A stretch of 64,000 nt of DNA from Mesocentrotus franciscanus. Lineage: Eukaryota; Echinodermata; Echinoidea; Camarodonta; Strongylocentrotidae. Location: positions 61,626,605-61,690,604 of the forward strand of contig CP137666.1 in NCBI GenBank assembly GCA_037976565.1, written 5' to 3'. Of this stretch, positions 13,184 to 27,200 are shown piece by piece. Within the stretch, counting starts at the first letter, position 1. Each line of letters begins with the position of its first letter. The notes below the pieces were generated by a model. That model was not told where the DNA came from. It saw nothing but the letters and a program-made list of their open reading frames with translations, and ran no database searches. Both the position numbers and the translations under genes were made by a program.

Positions 13184-13444
13184 AACACGACAAGATCACG
13201 ATCATTCGTGTTGACTGCATTGCAGCAACTTCAGCATGCACATTATTAAACGTATGGGACTGCACACAAAGACATGCATGCACATTGTTCAAAATAAGAC
13301 ACATTTAAGCTCATTTTAAGTTGAAATAAACTACTAATCCATTTCATATTCACGCCACTCTCATATTCAATTCTTAATACTGTACATTAGCTTTCTCAAA
13401 TTGCAAATAATTAATATCAAAGGGGAAATACGTGCTTTACTTAC

Positions 13445-13520
13445 CAGCGAAAGCGGATAAGAATGACAATGTTAGTCTGCAAACCAGACTTCGACTGTGA
13501 TTGTGACACAGCCACACGTC
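13445..13520 (-). other. Possible noncoding first exon and promoter of the HMG20-like gene
   Basis: Reading the minus strand, a consensus donor (CGCTG followed by GTAAGTAAAG) ends at 13445. A TATTTATA element lies about 30 nt upstream of a plausible start near 13515. The first coding exon (9208-9364) has a real acceptor upstream of its ATG, so an upstream 5' UTR exon is expected. Placement is inference. Confidence 0.25.
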
Positions 13521-14689
13521 TAGGCCTATCTTTTTCCCGCATATAAATAGGTCTGATTAATAAAACAAAAACTATAGAGGTCTACTAAATAGTAATATAC
13601 CCCTGATCAAGTTTACCCCCTGCCAAAAACAAAAACCAAAAAAAGTTTTAATCCACCAACGCCGTGCTGGGTATAGCCTGCATATCAGTATAATGATACT
13701 GGCCTATATACGTATAAGGGGGTGGGGGGGGGGGGGGTTTAGGAGGAAACAATTTTGTCAGTATATAGTATACACTTCACGAACGACACAGCTATAATCC
13801 TATAATCCTAGCTATAATACTAATCCCAGAGTCAGAGTGCAACTGTCCACAGCCCCAAGCACATAATGAGTAATTGCCCCGGCCATGGAGCTACCTAATT
13901 CTAGGCCTCTGAGATTTTGAATTGGCTTTGATATACGTAGCCTAGGGCCGCGGGCCGACCGGGCCTGCTTTTTGAAATCGTCCAATATATAAGGACTAAA
14001 TTATTCGATTGTTTAAAAATTATTTTGAAAACAAATAAAAATGAAATCATCTCTATATAGCGGGTCAAGTTCTCAGTCAACAAAATTATATGAATTTGAA
14101 GCGCAAAAGACGTTATGCAATTTAATTGAAGGTTATCTATTTTCTTAGAATCTCTCCCTCTTCTCTCTGAACATGTTAAAATATATTCGTTCAAATTGGT
14201 TAGGCCTAAATGTGCATATAGAGCCCGGATATATGTTATATTTTTTTAGAAGAAGGTTTAATTTTATGAATATCTTCAACACTTTCATTTTTTAACTTTA
14301 GGCCTACCCACTTGAAGGTGTATTAAACAAAGTGTGCGCTGAACTGAAATAAATTCCACTCTGGATTGGATGCGCGTATCATGTAATTAGCAACTGAACC
14401 AACAACAAAAAAGGAACGCTCCTCGATCCTATCTTTTTTTCATTTCTTTTTAATTACCGGAGGTGGGATGTGTCTCCTTATCCTACATATTCCATATAAA
14501 AATTGCACCCTATAATTATGATTAACTGACTGACAAAATTACAACCGAAACTTGTTTCATTTGATTTAGAATGACTAATGTCTGGTGGAATGTGACGTGG
14601 ACTTGCTATAGACAAGGACACAAGTTAAGCAAACAAATCGACGAATTTAACGTCATATTCTGCCTCGATCTCTCTCCATCTCCGTCTCC

Positions 14690-14723
14690 CCCACCCCCTC
14701 CCCCCCCTCTCTCTCTCTCTCTC

Positions 14724-14762
<39 letters not shown>
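14690..14762. repeat. CT-rich and (TGTC)n microsatellite
   Basis: C-rich run, then (TC)n, then about five CTGT tetranucleotides, then (TC)n. Confidence 0.9.
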
Positions 14763-15590
14763 GTTAAGGGTAATTGGGTCCGGTTCTAATGTCTAAACAA
14801 TTAACACTTCTCTACGAAGGCTCAAATTGTATGAGGGCATAAAATTATCTTTTTACAGCAACCGTAATAGTCAAATGATACACTGTAAAATTAACTGCAC
14901 ACATGAGCATAATCTTTATCCACACGCACTAATGATGTTCTTGTCATAGCCTATATAACATGCAAACATATTGTACAAACATGTCCACTTTAATATGCAT
15001 GCGTGACCCTTCATTCTACATTCTTAGGCGGGTCTTTATAGCGGATGGGTGCGGGCTAGGGTTTAAAAAATGCCTTATTTATATTATAGGAGAGAAACGA
15101 GCATGAAATAAATTATTGGGGAAGGTAGTAAGGCCACCCCCTTCCCTTTCGGAGCATCAAGAGGACGAGTGGGATTCCCCAAATCATGTTCCATAGAAGA
15201 AAAGAAAAAGAAATACAGTCGGGAAAGATTCGTGCCCCCCCCCCCCATACACACTTCGGACAGTCTTGGACCCGCCCCTACCAGATTTTGTCTCCCACGT
15301 CCTTAATTAAGCAAAGAGAACTACAGAATGTGTATACGCAACTCTTTAAACAACAACTAAACTTGCTTAAACGAGATCGAGTTTTATTGGTCTTTATTAG
15401 ACTAGTCAGAGCAAACATCCTTTCGAGACTTTGGACCTCAAAAGTAAACTTAGCACCGAACCCAAACTATTTATAAGAATTCAACATCTTCCATGTAATA
15501 CTCATTTGGAATTTAGTTCCGTCGCTGTATAGTCGAACAATTGTTTCATATTATATCTTCTTGTGAGGGTAACCATTTTAGTTGTTCATT

Positions 15591-18500
15591 ATGGTTCGGA
15601 AAGGATTTTCAGTCCTTCCCATCCTCTTGCTTGTGTTGACTGTGGTCTTATGCATCTTTGGTGCCCCCGTAAAACGTAAGTTTAAGTTATTTTTACGTTT
15701 TTATGATTTTTACACGGAAGTTGATATAGATCTGAGGAACAATAATACACATTGATTTTATCATGATACTTCAGGCCTGAATGCGTAAGTTATCAACTTG
15801 TGGGGGGGGGTGAGAACAGGGATTATTCATTTCTTTCGATCATGATTCCTCCATATTGTTAAACTTCCCTTATTTAATTACATGGGAACGGAAATATGAA
15901 AAAGGAATATACAGTAACCTATAGTTGGTAAATAACATTATGGGCTAGATGGGGTGGGGCAGATGAAAGACTGAGAAAACGTTACTAGCGCTGTTTAGCA
16001 AATTTGCTTCATTAATTATGGGTACTACTGCATGGTGACATGTTAGTAAGAGAGCGCGTGTTAGTATAAATGAACAGAGGAATCGGGTAAAAAAATTCAA
16101 AGAATGTTTATCTCCATGCAAACCATTGTGCTATAAAGCCCATAATGTCCACAATTCTGTTCAAGGAGTACGCGTTTTTATTTATCTTTCGTTTTGCCCT
16201 GCCCCTCTTATTTCCTTTCACTTTTAGTCTCTTGATAATTATTTTGTCCATGGCAATATCTTTATTTTAAAATTCTTTCACAATGACACATATTTTGTTA
16301 GCATTTATTGTGTTATGATGATTTTGTTATCATAATTACCATGGTAATGGTACTGCTGAATTAACCAATTTAACCATAGGCCTAATGATCAGTGTTGTAT
16401 CCACTATAGAGTGAAGCCGGCGTCCGTCCCTGTAATTATATAAAGGCCCAAGGGGGGAAATAAGTACAAAATATATCCTGGAATGGATGAACATCACTTG
16501 GGAGTAGGGATCGGGACAGCCCATAATTTATATAGTAATCCCCTCCCCCCATCCTCAATCCTATTTCGAGGTCTAGGCAGATTCCGTTCTACTGTTTGGC
16601 AAAGTTTTGCGTACGTCTCTCGTCTGCATGTTCAGAGCCAGAAGGGCGTTAACTCTGTGTTTAAACAAAATATGAGCCCTTCTGGCTCCAAACAGACGCT
16701 CTGACAATTAGGATTATATACAGAAGAATCTTCTTTTACATTGTTTTCTTCTTTGGGACAGAAGATGTACCTCCTCAAGCAAAGAGTGTTGACATGCCAT
16801 CTCATATCACGAAGGTAAGTAAACTACGTGGGTTTTTTTTTAATAGCATGTTTTCTCAAATTAAGCTCAACGAAGCTATATTCTTTGCCCAGTCAAGCTC
16901 ATTTCCTTTATCATGATAATAATTTTATAAATAATTATCATGTGACACATGTGTTTTTATTGAAATTTGTCATAATTTAACTGAAAACCTGGCATCTGTA
17001 ATATACTAAGCAATAGTCATTGCAATATATTGACCATAAGACTATATGATACTAACAATTGAGATGAAGTTCTCAATTTCGATATTCTCGTTTGACAGAG
17101 TATTATGTGTATAAAGTAAACAAAGATTAGCTCACCGTTTCACGTCCAACTTGGAATTAGTTTGTCTAATACTTGACTGGAGAATTTGTCAACTTTATGT
17201 GGCCTTTATATATGTTATTCAATTGTTGGTCAATATTATTGTAGTGTATTCAAATATAGGTTTTCAACCATCACAAAATAACTTTTATTTCCTATGCTCT
17301 TATTTCACAGGGAGATGTGTTGTTGCTAAAAGAAAAGGTGAGTAAAGATTTCATCACTAACTTTTATTAATAATTTATTGATACTGTAAAAACAGCTAAG
17401 ACTGAAAAAGATAATTATTTAAAACTTGTAGAAGTGGTACAATTTTGGAAGTACTCTACCGGCGGACTTCCTCAAGCCTCAAAATAGTATTCGTTGTTAG
17501 TAGACAAGACAACAATAAAAATTCATTTTGGTAAGTCAACAGTTAACATAGATACACCTGTTCGACGAAGGTGCAAATTCTATCACACGATTGCAAAATA
17601 CCAACGTGCGCTCATTCTTTATTTGTCTAATTATTTTGGGCAAGAATGACCAATCCGGTTGGCATGGTAATTACAATTACAAAGACAAACATCAATCTTT
17701 GGGGTAACTGCATGATTGTGTCGATAACGAGTCCCTCCATTTTGGGGTCGCTGCATGATCTAATAGCTACGGAATTGTGGAGATCATTTCGGAGAAATGT
17801 CTACCAATGTGCATCAAACATGTCAAACTTATGCTATCAACGGGGTAAAGTGAATCCATTGAAGGTGCACTGGTTTTACTTGGGAAATGACATGCGAATT
17901 CTTATCAAGGCCATTAATGAGGGGGAAATGCGTGAAGGGTCCCGTCGTCTTCTTTTCTTGTACTTTTCCCCTTCTTCCTTTGTCTTTCTGTCTTTTTCTC
18001 TTGTTTTTCTTTACCTTTTTTATTCGATTCGATGGGATATGGGGCAAGTGCCCCCGTGATCCCGTAGCTACACCACTGAGTCATTTGTCCCTGTAAGACA
18101 CGTCATTATCTTTCTCGTTTATGTTTATCTTGTTTCTTCTCTCAATCTATCCTCAGCTGGAGGAACTAGAAGCAGACGTAAGTATTTAAAAAATATTCCA
18201 TTTTTCACTTGTTAGTTTCTATTCTTCAAAATAAGTTTTTATCTCAGATCTAGATTATAAAAATGCACTCATAAGACAGACTAAATTTTTAAGCTAAAAT
18301 ATTAAGTGGTTTTAAAGACTATAGCATTTCGAAAAGAGTATTTCCATATCACGGTCAGTAGTCAAACATCTCCTTTTAATGAGATGCTGAAAAGATAACT
18401 AATAAAAGTTGCGTATAGAGGCTTATAATTATAACTGAAAATTAAGTTTACCTAATAATTAATATTTCAAATAAGATTTGTTGCACGGTATACAGACATT

Positions 18501-21500
18501 TCGAGTGTACTCATTCTCTTAACATAAGTATCTCTACCTGTCAGATAGGTTATTTGATATTTATTCGTAATCAAATCCAAGAACCCCACCCCACACCCAA
18601 TTATAGTTAGTCTGTTGATTGACTGCGAGATTAAACTCAGTGATTTGTACTGATTACGCCTTAATGACGTATAGTTGTGATAAAGGAAGACCGTGTGCAT
18701 GTATTGCATGCGTTTGCTTCTCTTGGTTCTGTCGTGATGTTTCTTTGTCTCCTTTCGCGATGTGACTTGAGTAAACATATTTACTCCTGGAATTGCGATT
18801 TAATTCGTTTGGTAAATAATGATTCCATTCCTGTTTGTCACATTAGACAACTTGAGGCACCCTTCTACTTTGTTCACGATTAAAAGAATATAAACGTTTT
18901 TTTTTTTTTTTTTTTTTTACCTGTGTGTTATCCTCCTGATAAAGATGCCCTTCATGGTTGATATTTTTAAAATGTAAACGTTTCTTTTGATTGTGTGTCA
19001 CCTTCCAGATATCGCAATACAAAGCTAGATAAACGCGTTACAAATTACCCAAATTTAGTTAAATTATATTAACAAAATTAGAGGAGAAGCAAAGAAATGT
19101 TAACACATTCTTGATATTCGTTACGATTCTTTAGACATGAAACATGATTATAATTATCTACACGATCAGGTGCCTTTGCTTTCGGGGATTTGTTCATCTT
19201 TAAAGTGCACTTTAGATTAAAGTGCAAACACAAGAGTTGTCAGATAGTTTTAATCAGATTTTAAAGAACGGGTGATATACTCTTTTGTTAGAGGGAGGGG
19301 GGCTATAAAGCGAAATTAATCAAAATGTATTCATCACATTTTAAGAAAAACACATCGTTGGTAATTTTAATGTTATGTACATTGCCGTTTGAGATAACTT
19401 GATTGAGTTAACTTGGTTTTATGTTTTACTACAGTCTTTTATGCGACTTTAAAGGTACTATGTCCCATTTGCAGGCCCCAAAAATGAAAAGGTTAAATTC
19501 CAACGGCATTTGAAAGACAATACTAATTTAGAACTTCCCTAAAAAAAAGGGGGGCTTGAAAATGTCTTTAAGTGGGGAAAAAACAACTATTAGTCGTCGA
19601 ATCGACTTAGGAGCTATAGAGCCAGTATGTAATAGTCTGATTTTTTCAGACCATTGTACCGAATGGTCGTATGTTTTATGCTGCGCAAAGATTCAATCAG
19701 TTTAATTTTAGCCATTACAAGAAGTGGGTTATTGATATAGACAAATGCTCATGTACTCTTTACAGCTCATTTTATGTATGTTATTACCAAAGATGAAAAA
19801 GCCAGTCAGTCACTCAATAGTGTCTGACAGTGAAGTCTAGCAAGTAAACGGGTTTCCTTGCATAATTTGAATATTAGGACACTGCTAACGTTTAAATTTC
19901 ACAGATAGGACATACATGACATATTCATAATTCCTGCAAAGTTCTACAGAATTTGATGTTGGCTGCAAAAGGGACATCGTATCTTTAATCAAATGTAGAA
20001 ACGCACTCTATATAATCAAATTGTTAACACTTTATCAGTTAGACCAGCTCGAACCCCAGGTTCCCGTAGAAACGACAGGCGACGACGAGGAAGACGATGT
20101 TGACATTGAACCAGTCGATGAAACCGACGAAGAAGAGGAAATCGCACGACCACCGGTTGAGACGGTGCCAGAAATTCCAGCACCGGTCGAACAACAGCCA
20201 CCCGAGAGTGTACCCGCCAAAAACGAATTGGAATCCGATCACGTCGTCGAACATCTGGAGGAGGTGAAGGAGGAAGTAGGCGCGCAAGAGGACGGCGAAG
20301 AAACTGATGGCGAGTGGGAAGAAGAAGAGGCGGTGCATGAAGGCATCATGCCGTATCGCGACCCTGAAGATGATGACCTGTATCTGAGGAAACTTATTGT
20401 TCAGGTACAGTGGCGTAGGTACTTGGGGCACCCGCTAGCACCCAACAATCGAATAGCAGGGGGGAGGATTAATAGAAGGAAAGAGGGGGAGGGAGACGGG
20501 AAGAGTAGTTCGAAAAACATATAGGACCTTTCCTACACATCCCTTAATCGGTTGCTTTGTAAATTCGCATTTCATCTGCCTAATGGGAACGGTGTTACTT
20601 AATACCCCCCCCCCTCCCACTTTCCCAAAATAATGCCAGACGTCCCTCAATGACTGGTCACATGTTTCACCTTGATAAATTAATGTGTTAAGAATGTGAA
20701 GATGTCGTAGTATAATAGTTCATTTGCTTGACTCTCCAACCAAAGGTTGAGGGTTCATATCTCAGCCCCAGCACTAACATCCTTTGGCAATTAAAACATT
20801 AATCTACATTAATTTGCCATTCTCTATCCAGGTGTAAATGGGTACCTGGCTAGGGTTATAACAATTGCAAGGCCCTCAGGAAGAAAAGAATTGATACTGA
20901 TCTTCCCTGTCTTCCCAGGGTAAACAAAATTATTCTTATTATTTGCTAACCTTAAAATTTGTTTCTTCTATATTCCAGGCTTTGACCGTTCTATATCGGA
21001 AGGATGCTGAACGAATTGATACGATGCTACAGGAATACGAGAACCAACTGTTAGAGGATGACGTCTTTTCAGAAAATATCGCACCGGCACCTCAAGGTAT
21101 ACTTGCCGTCTGTTCCATCGCAGATTCGTTTATTCGCTCAAAAGGGGCATCCATGGAAAGGAGCAAAGACCTCAGCCCTATCCCTACCCCGGTATTGTGT
21201 TTGGAGTTACCATGTGACTTTGTGTGTAGCCCCCTCCCGTCTATCTGTGCCCCTCCCTGTTTAACAAGTGTGGCTACGCCAGTGTTTGCTATCCATATAC
21301 TGTAATATTGTAGAGCTAAGAACATCTGGCACGAAAATAGTCGTTTCGTCATTCTACTGTTCATAGGCATACAGTGCCTGGACCTCAGGCTTCGTTTCGA
21401 TTTAATAGCACAACATTCCTATAGATCATAATAAACTGATTGGTCAAACCTGGTCATTCAATCTTGTGATTCAATACTGAGACTAAAGGCCCATGTTTTT

Positions 21501-24135
21501 TCCCATTAAAAAGTAAGCAATAGAGTGGTGAAGTGTGACGTCATCAAAAATCTATTTTTAGAATTTCTCAATTTGAACTTCATTTTCCGAAAGAGCATCA
21601 CAAATAATGTCCAAATGTCGAAAACCAATTAAATATGTAAGTATTGGCTGAGATATGACCATCAGAATAAATAGATTTCCTATATAGTGTTATTTTGCTC
21701 TGGTTCGTAATGTTGAGGTAAGCGCACTTAATCCGTGTGCGTGCATAAAATTGGGGTTTATAATTATGTCCGAAACAATCTTGAAAAGAATTCTTTTCAC
21801 ATCAGCAACGATCTAAAAGTTTCGTTGTACAAAACAAATTATGCGCGTTTTCATTCGTTACAGATTATAGATGCATGCATGCATACAACCATACAGCCTC
21901 AACTTGAATGCGGATAGATCATAATTATAATGAACTCGTTCTCATTTTGTTTGATATATGTCCATATCTGCCCTTTCTGTATAAAATAGGGTTTTTGTTA
22001 GCGAGTATCTTACCGGTATCCTATCGGCTGATAAAGTGTCACGTGACACCCAACAGTTTGTTATAATGTGCACGAGCGCGCAATATAACAACCTGTTTTT
22101 CAACATAAAACACCTAACAAAAGTGAATTGGACTGCGCACCTCTCCGTGTCTTAGCTGCGCGCATCTGACGCGAAGGCAACCTAAATCTAATTGAGAAGG
22201 CCTGTTACTCATTATATTTATTTGTATGATGTTTCTTTGTATTGATGTAAAAAAGTGGAAATAAAACAAACAAACTATAATTATATTTTGTTTTAGATCC
22301 CTTATCGTAATAGGAACATCAATAGTACTATTCTCCCTCGGGCCGATGGCCCTCGGGAACTAAAGTACGATTTGATGTTCCTCCGATCGATGCGAATAGT
22401 TTTAGCTAGATCCTCGATCGAGTGTCATTGTATATTTGTATAATATAGAACGCCGGAGCATGCAATATTGGTAAAATATTAAGGTCATGTACACAATAAC
22501 TGACAAATTTGGAGGTCTAACTTCTCAAGACATGTTGGCGTTGTTAGTGACGAAAGATGTAGGCCTATAGTTCTATCAAATCCATTGAAAACCCCGATTT
22601 TAGTAGTTTTAATGTGTATTGTTGTTTTTCTTTCAATAGATCTGAGACCAAATCCGGAAATGGGAGGACAGAAAATGGAAGCTAGTGCCTTTGCAGATCG
22701 ACCTTTCACTAACGAAGAACTTCACCAAGAAGAAGGTATATACATGACTGTATACGGCTGCCACAATCTCACCTAGTTTTACTGACGTTTTATTTTATCT
22801 TTTGATTCAGATTGTTATGAATTACAAATTGTACAGGTCTTTTTGTCTGGAACAGAAAGTACAAAAATCGCTGGAAAAATTCAGTTCCTTCTATTTTAAG
22901 TCCACTCTTGTTGTAGTCCATTGTGCCGTTCATGAATAAGAGCAATCTAATGGAAAAAAATTATCACTGAATTCTCTAACTTGGCACCGGGCTTGGCACC
23001 GCAGAATAACATTTATGATTGATATTTTCGTGTACAAATTGACAATTCCTTGTTATTTTTGTTGTTGTAATTTTCATTCACATTGGTTCATTATAATTAT
23101 CTACATTGTTTTTCTTCTTCTTAAACTATAAAAGAAAGATAATACAAATGAAGGCTTGTTCAGATAGTTCCAATTGTTCCAATTAGGTGGTGAAGGGGGG
23201 CTCACACTGTACGATCTCAGTGACAAATCCAGTTAGGTGGTAGAGGGAGGGCTCACACTGTACGATCTCAGTGACAAATCCAATTGGGTGGTTGAGGGGG
23301 GGGGGCTCATTCATTTTGATAAATAAAACAGAGGGATATTGTTATTATAGTAGAAATTCTGTGAGTCCAAATACACTGACTGACTACTATTATGATGGGG
23401 GATTGGGTGACTGGACATGCACTTAACAAACGTAAAGCCTTCTCTTTTGCCTTCGGATTTACGAAAAGTATTTATAAAAATAGCACTTACCATCATGAAT
23501 ATTTGCCCTTCATGATTATTGTCCAACATAAGTAAATTTATGAAATAGTGCTTGTAATTTATTTGTGGTATAAAGTCAACGTTCCGCATACGCAACCTGT
23601 CTGAACACACAACATCTGGGTATACTAATTATTATTAATAACAATTAACTATAACGACATTTGACTCGTCTTTCCTCTTTCAATCTAAATGCAATAATTT
23701 CAGTAGCTTAACCGCGGCCCTGAATTGGAATGAAATCAGAAGTATAGGCCTACGTTAAGTCTCAGACTGTCAATTTTCTGATGCTCCGCAGTTAGAATTA
23801 GATCAATAGAATTCTAGCGTATGTTAGGGTCACTATTTCATTCTTATTCAGAATCTCTTCTTTTTGTTCTTACCCCCACAGTTTTACAAGCTATGGCGGC
23901 AAAGAAAACACAAGGTAAGTTTAATTGACATAATTAGTCTTGTACAGTCTGATCTCGGTTGCGACAAAACCGGTAGCACACACTCTCTTTTAACTAACGA
24001 AAGAAAACAAAATTAATTATTCAATATATTTCCTTAACAATTTCTCTTTTAAGGATATAGACAAAAGACTTTGCATTGAAATATAGAACGTTGTTATTAC
24101 AAATTATATATTACAAAATGTAATGTCTACTACTT

Positions 24136-24223
<88 letters not shown>

Positions 24224-27200
24224 TACTATACTACTCAGGGGCGTCGCTAGACCTTTTTCAGTGGGGGTGTAGAGTTCACCGATTACCGACAAAACTAGCC
24301 ACCAATTACCGACAACTATATTAATGCCAATGTCCCAATGTCTATAAATTTAACGGTATAAACTCGGGGGCGGGGGCTAAATTATTTTTCCTACAGACTA
24401 TCAGGCGCGTTGCTAGGATTTTATTTCAGGTGGTAGTGAGCACGCGAAGCGTGCAAATCACTTACATAGCGCGCTCCCTAGGGGTAGGGTGCAGGGAAGG
24501 GGGTTGTTTCCCCCCTCCCGCGGGAGGCTCGGAAGCTTTGTCTTTTCATTAATTTATAAGGGAAAGAAGACGATTCGTTGTACGGTTCTCGACTCTCAGT
24601 AATCCTTGTCTGTACTCAGTTCCCTCCTCCCGCGCGAAGCACGGAAGCTTTAACGTTTCATTAAATTATTAGAAATGAAGACGATTCGTTGTACCGTTCC
24701 CAACTCTTAATTCTTGTTTCGCCCCTCCCACGCAAAGCGCGGAAGCTATGACGTTTCATTAAATTATTAGAGAAAGAAGACGATTCGTTGTACCGTTCTC
24801 TACGTCTTTACTTATCTGAATTCAGTTTCCCCCCTCCCGCGCGAAGCGCGGAAGCTTTGATGTTTCATTCAACCATTACTTTTAATCCTTGTCTGAATTC
24901 ATTTTAGCCCCTCCCGCGCGAAGCGCTGAAGCTTTAACGTTTCGTTATATAATTAGAGAAAGAAGACGATTCGTTGTACCGTTCTCTACTCTTGATCCTT
25001 GTCTGAATTCAAGCGCGGAAGCATTGATGTTTCATTAAATTATTATTCTTAATCCTTGGTTGAATTCATATTTAGCCCCTCCCGCGCAATGCGCGAAAGC
25101 TTTGACGTTTCATTAAATTATTAGAGAAAGAAGACGATTCGTTATATACTGTTTTCGACTCTTAATCCTTGTCAGAATTCAGTTTCAACCCTTCCGCGCA
25201 AAGCGCGGTAGCATTGACGTTTCTTTGAATTATAAATCCTTGTTTGAATTAATTTTAGCCCCCTCCCGCGCGAAGCGCTGAAGCTTTAACGTTTCGTTAT
25301 ATCATTAGAGAAAGAAGACGATTCGTTGTACCGTTCTCTACTCTTGATCCTTGTCTGAATTCAAGCGCGGAAGCATTGATGTTTCATTAAATTATTATTC
25401 TTAATCCTTGGTTGAATTCATATTTAGCCCCTCCCGCGCGAAGCGCGAAAGCTTTGACGTTTCATTAAATTATTAGAGAAAGAAGACGATTCGTTATACT
25501 GTTTTCGACTCTTAATCCTTGTCAGAATTCAGTTTCACCCCTTCCGCGCAAAGCGCGGAAGCTTTGACGTTTCATTGAATTATTACTCTAAATCCTTGTT
25601 TGAATAAATTTTCGCCCCTCCCGTGCGAAGCCCGAAAACTTTGACGTTTCATTAAATTATTACTCTAAATCCTTATTTTAATTAATTTTCGCCCCTCCCG
25701 CGCGAAGCGCGAAAGCTTTGACGTTTTTATTAAATTATTAGATAAAGAAGACGATTCGTTTTATACGGTTCTCGACTCTCATCAGTAATCCTTGTCTGAA
25801 TTCAGTTCTTACCTCCCGCGCGAAGCGCGGAAGCATTGATGTTTCATTAAATTATTACTCTTAATCCTTGTTTGAATTCACATTTAGCCCCTCCCGCGCG
25901 AAGCGCGAAAGCTTTGACATTTCATTAAATTATTAGAGAAAGAAGACGATTCGTTATACTGTTTTCGACTTTTAATCCTTGTCAGAATTCAGTTTTACCC
26001 CTGCCGCGCGAAGCGCGGAAACTTTGACGTTTCATTGAATTATTGCTCTAAATACTTATTTGAATTAATTTTCGCCCCTCCCGCGCGAAGCGCGAAAGCT
26101 TTGACGTTTCATTAAATTATTAGAGAAAGAAGACGATTCGTTGTACAATTCTCGACTCTTAATCATTGTCTGAATTTCAAAAAGTTTTACTTTGTCTGAT
26201 AAAAAGTCACAGTTCGTAGGGAAAACAAATTTGCCGGCCAACCGACATAATACATCTCACCGACTTCAAACTTCTGCATTGATATAGTACACGAGTAATC
26301 GAGCAAGAATACCGACGTAGCTGACCCGACACAGCAACATATCTATGCGTATCTTTCTTGCTTCCTCGACGAGGCGACTCCACCCAACAACCCCCTCTCT
26401 CTCTTACTCCAACCCCTCCTCTCACAGGCTCTTACCCTCTCTCTCTCTCCTCTCTTTCATCCCCCGTTTCTTTTGTTTCCTTTTTTTCTTCTTTTTTTCC
26501 TTTTCTCCTTTTCTTTCTTTTCTCTCTTTTCCTTTCCTTCTTTTCCTCTCCTTCCTCTTTTTCCCTTTTCTCTTTCTTTCCTTTCTCTTTCCTTTCTTTC
26601 CTTCCTTTTCCTTTTCTTTTTTCTTTTCTTTCCCTTTACCTCTCTTTTTTTACCCTCCCCCTTTTCTCATTTTTCCCGACGGCAGCGCAATTTTACCGAC
26701 AAAATCCCGACAGGTGGGGGGGGGAGTGTCGCACCCCACCCCTTTAGCGACGCCCCTGATACTACTGTTACTACTATCACTAATACTACAACTAATACTA
26801 CTACTCATATACTCATAATCACAATCCTAATTATTTAGGTATGGTAGTAGTACTAGTATAATTATTTGTCTGATTAGAATTATAAATATTATATTCATAA
26901 TTATGATAACTTTTTGTAATATTCTATTCTGAACACCTTTTGCAGACATGAACACCGCCGAACATACTCTTCTTTTTGATATGCAAACATTTGAAGGTGA
27001 GGGAATAACTCTGGATGATCTCCTCAAAGATCTCGAGGACAAGAAGAAGTATCCCCAAGGTCAAGGATTACCTATGGAACCACGAAATGGTATGATGAGC
27101 TATTAAAAAATAAAGTCTTTTTCAATTTGAGGAACAGAGTTATTTCCCCTGAACACGAGGCTGCATGGAGAACAGAGGTGAAGGGCGCGCTTACACACAA

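Larger units (their letters stand above)
13184..15590. other. Intergenic region between divergent genes
   Basis: Apart from the putative HMG20 first exon, I see a poly-G run (about 13721-13737), a CT/(TCTG)n low-complexity tract (14690-14762) and AT-rich unique DNA. It must hold the promoter of the secreted-protein gene that starts at 15591. No clear promoter element was recognised for it. Confidence 0.5.

Noticed and set aside
20039..20431. 130-codon minus-strand frame
   Set aside because: Antisense shadow of exon 5 of the secreted-protein gene.
24104..24292. Minus-strand frame of mostly valine
   Set aside because: Pure translation of the (TAC)n microsatellite.
26345..26838. Long overlapping plus-strand frames rich in Phe/Ser/Leu
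   Set aside because: They come from the pyrimidine-rich tract inside the hAT element; no domain, and the frames overlap each other.
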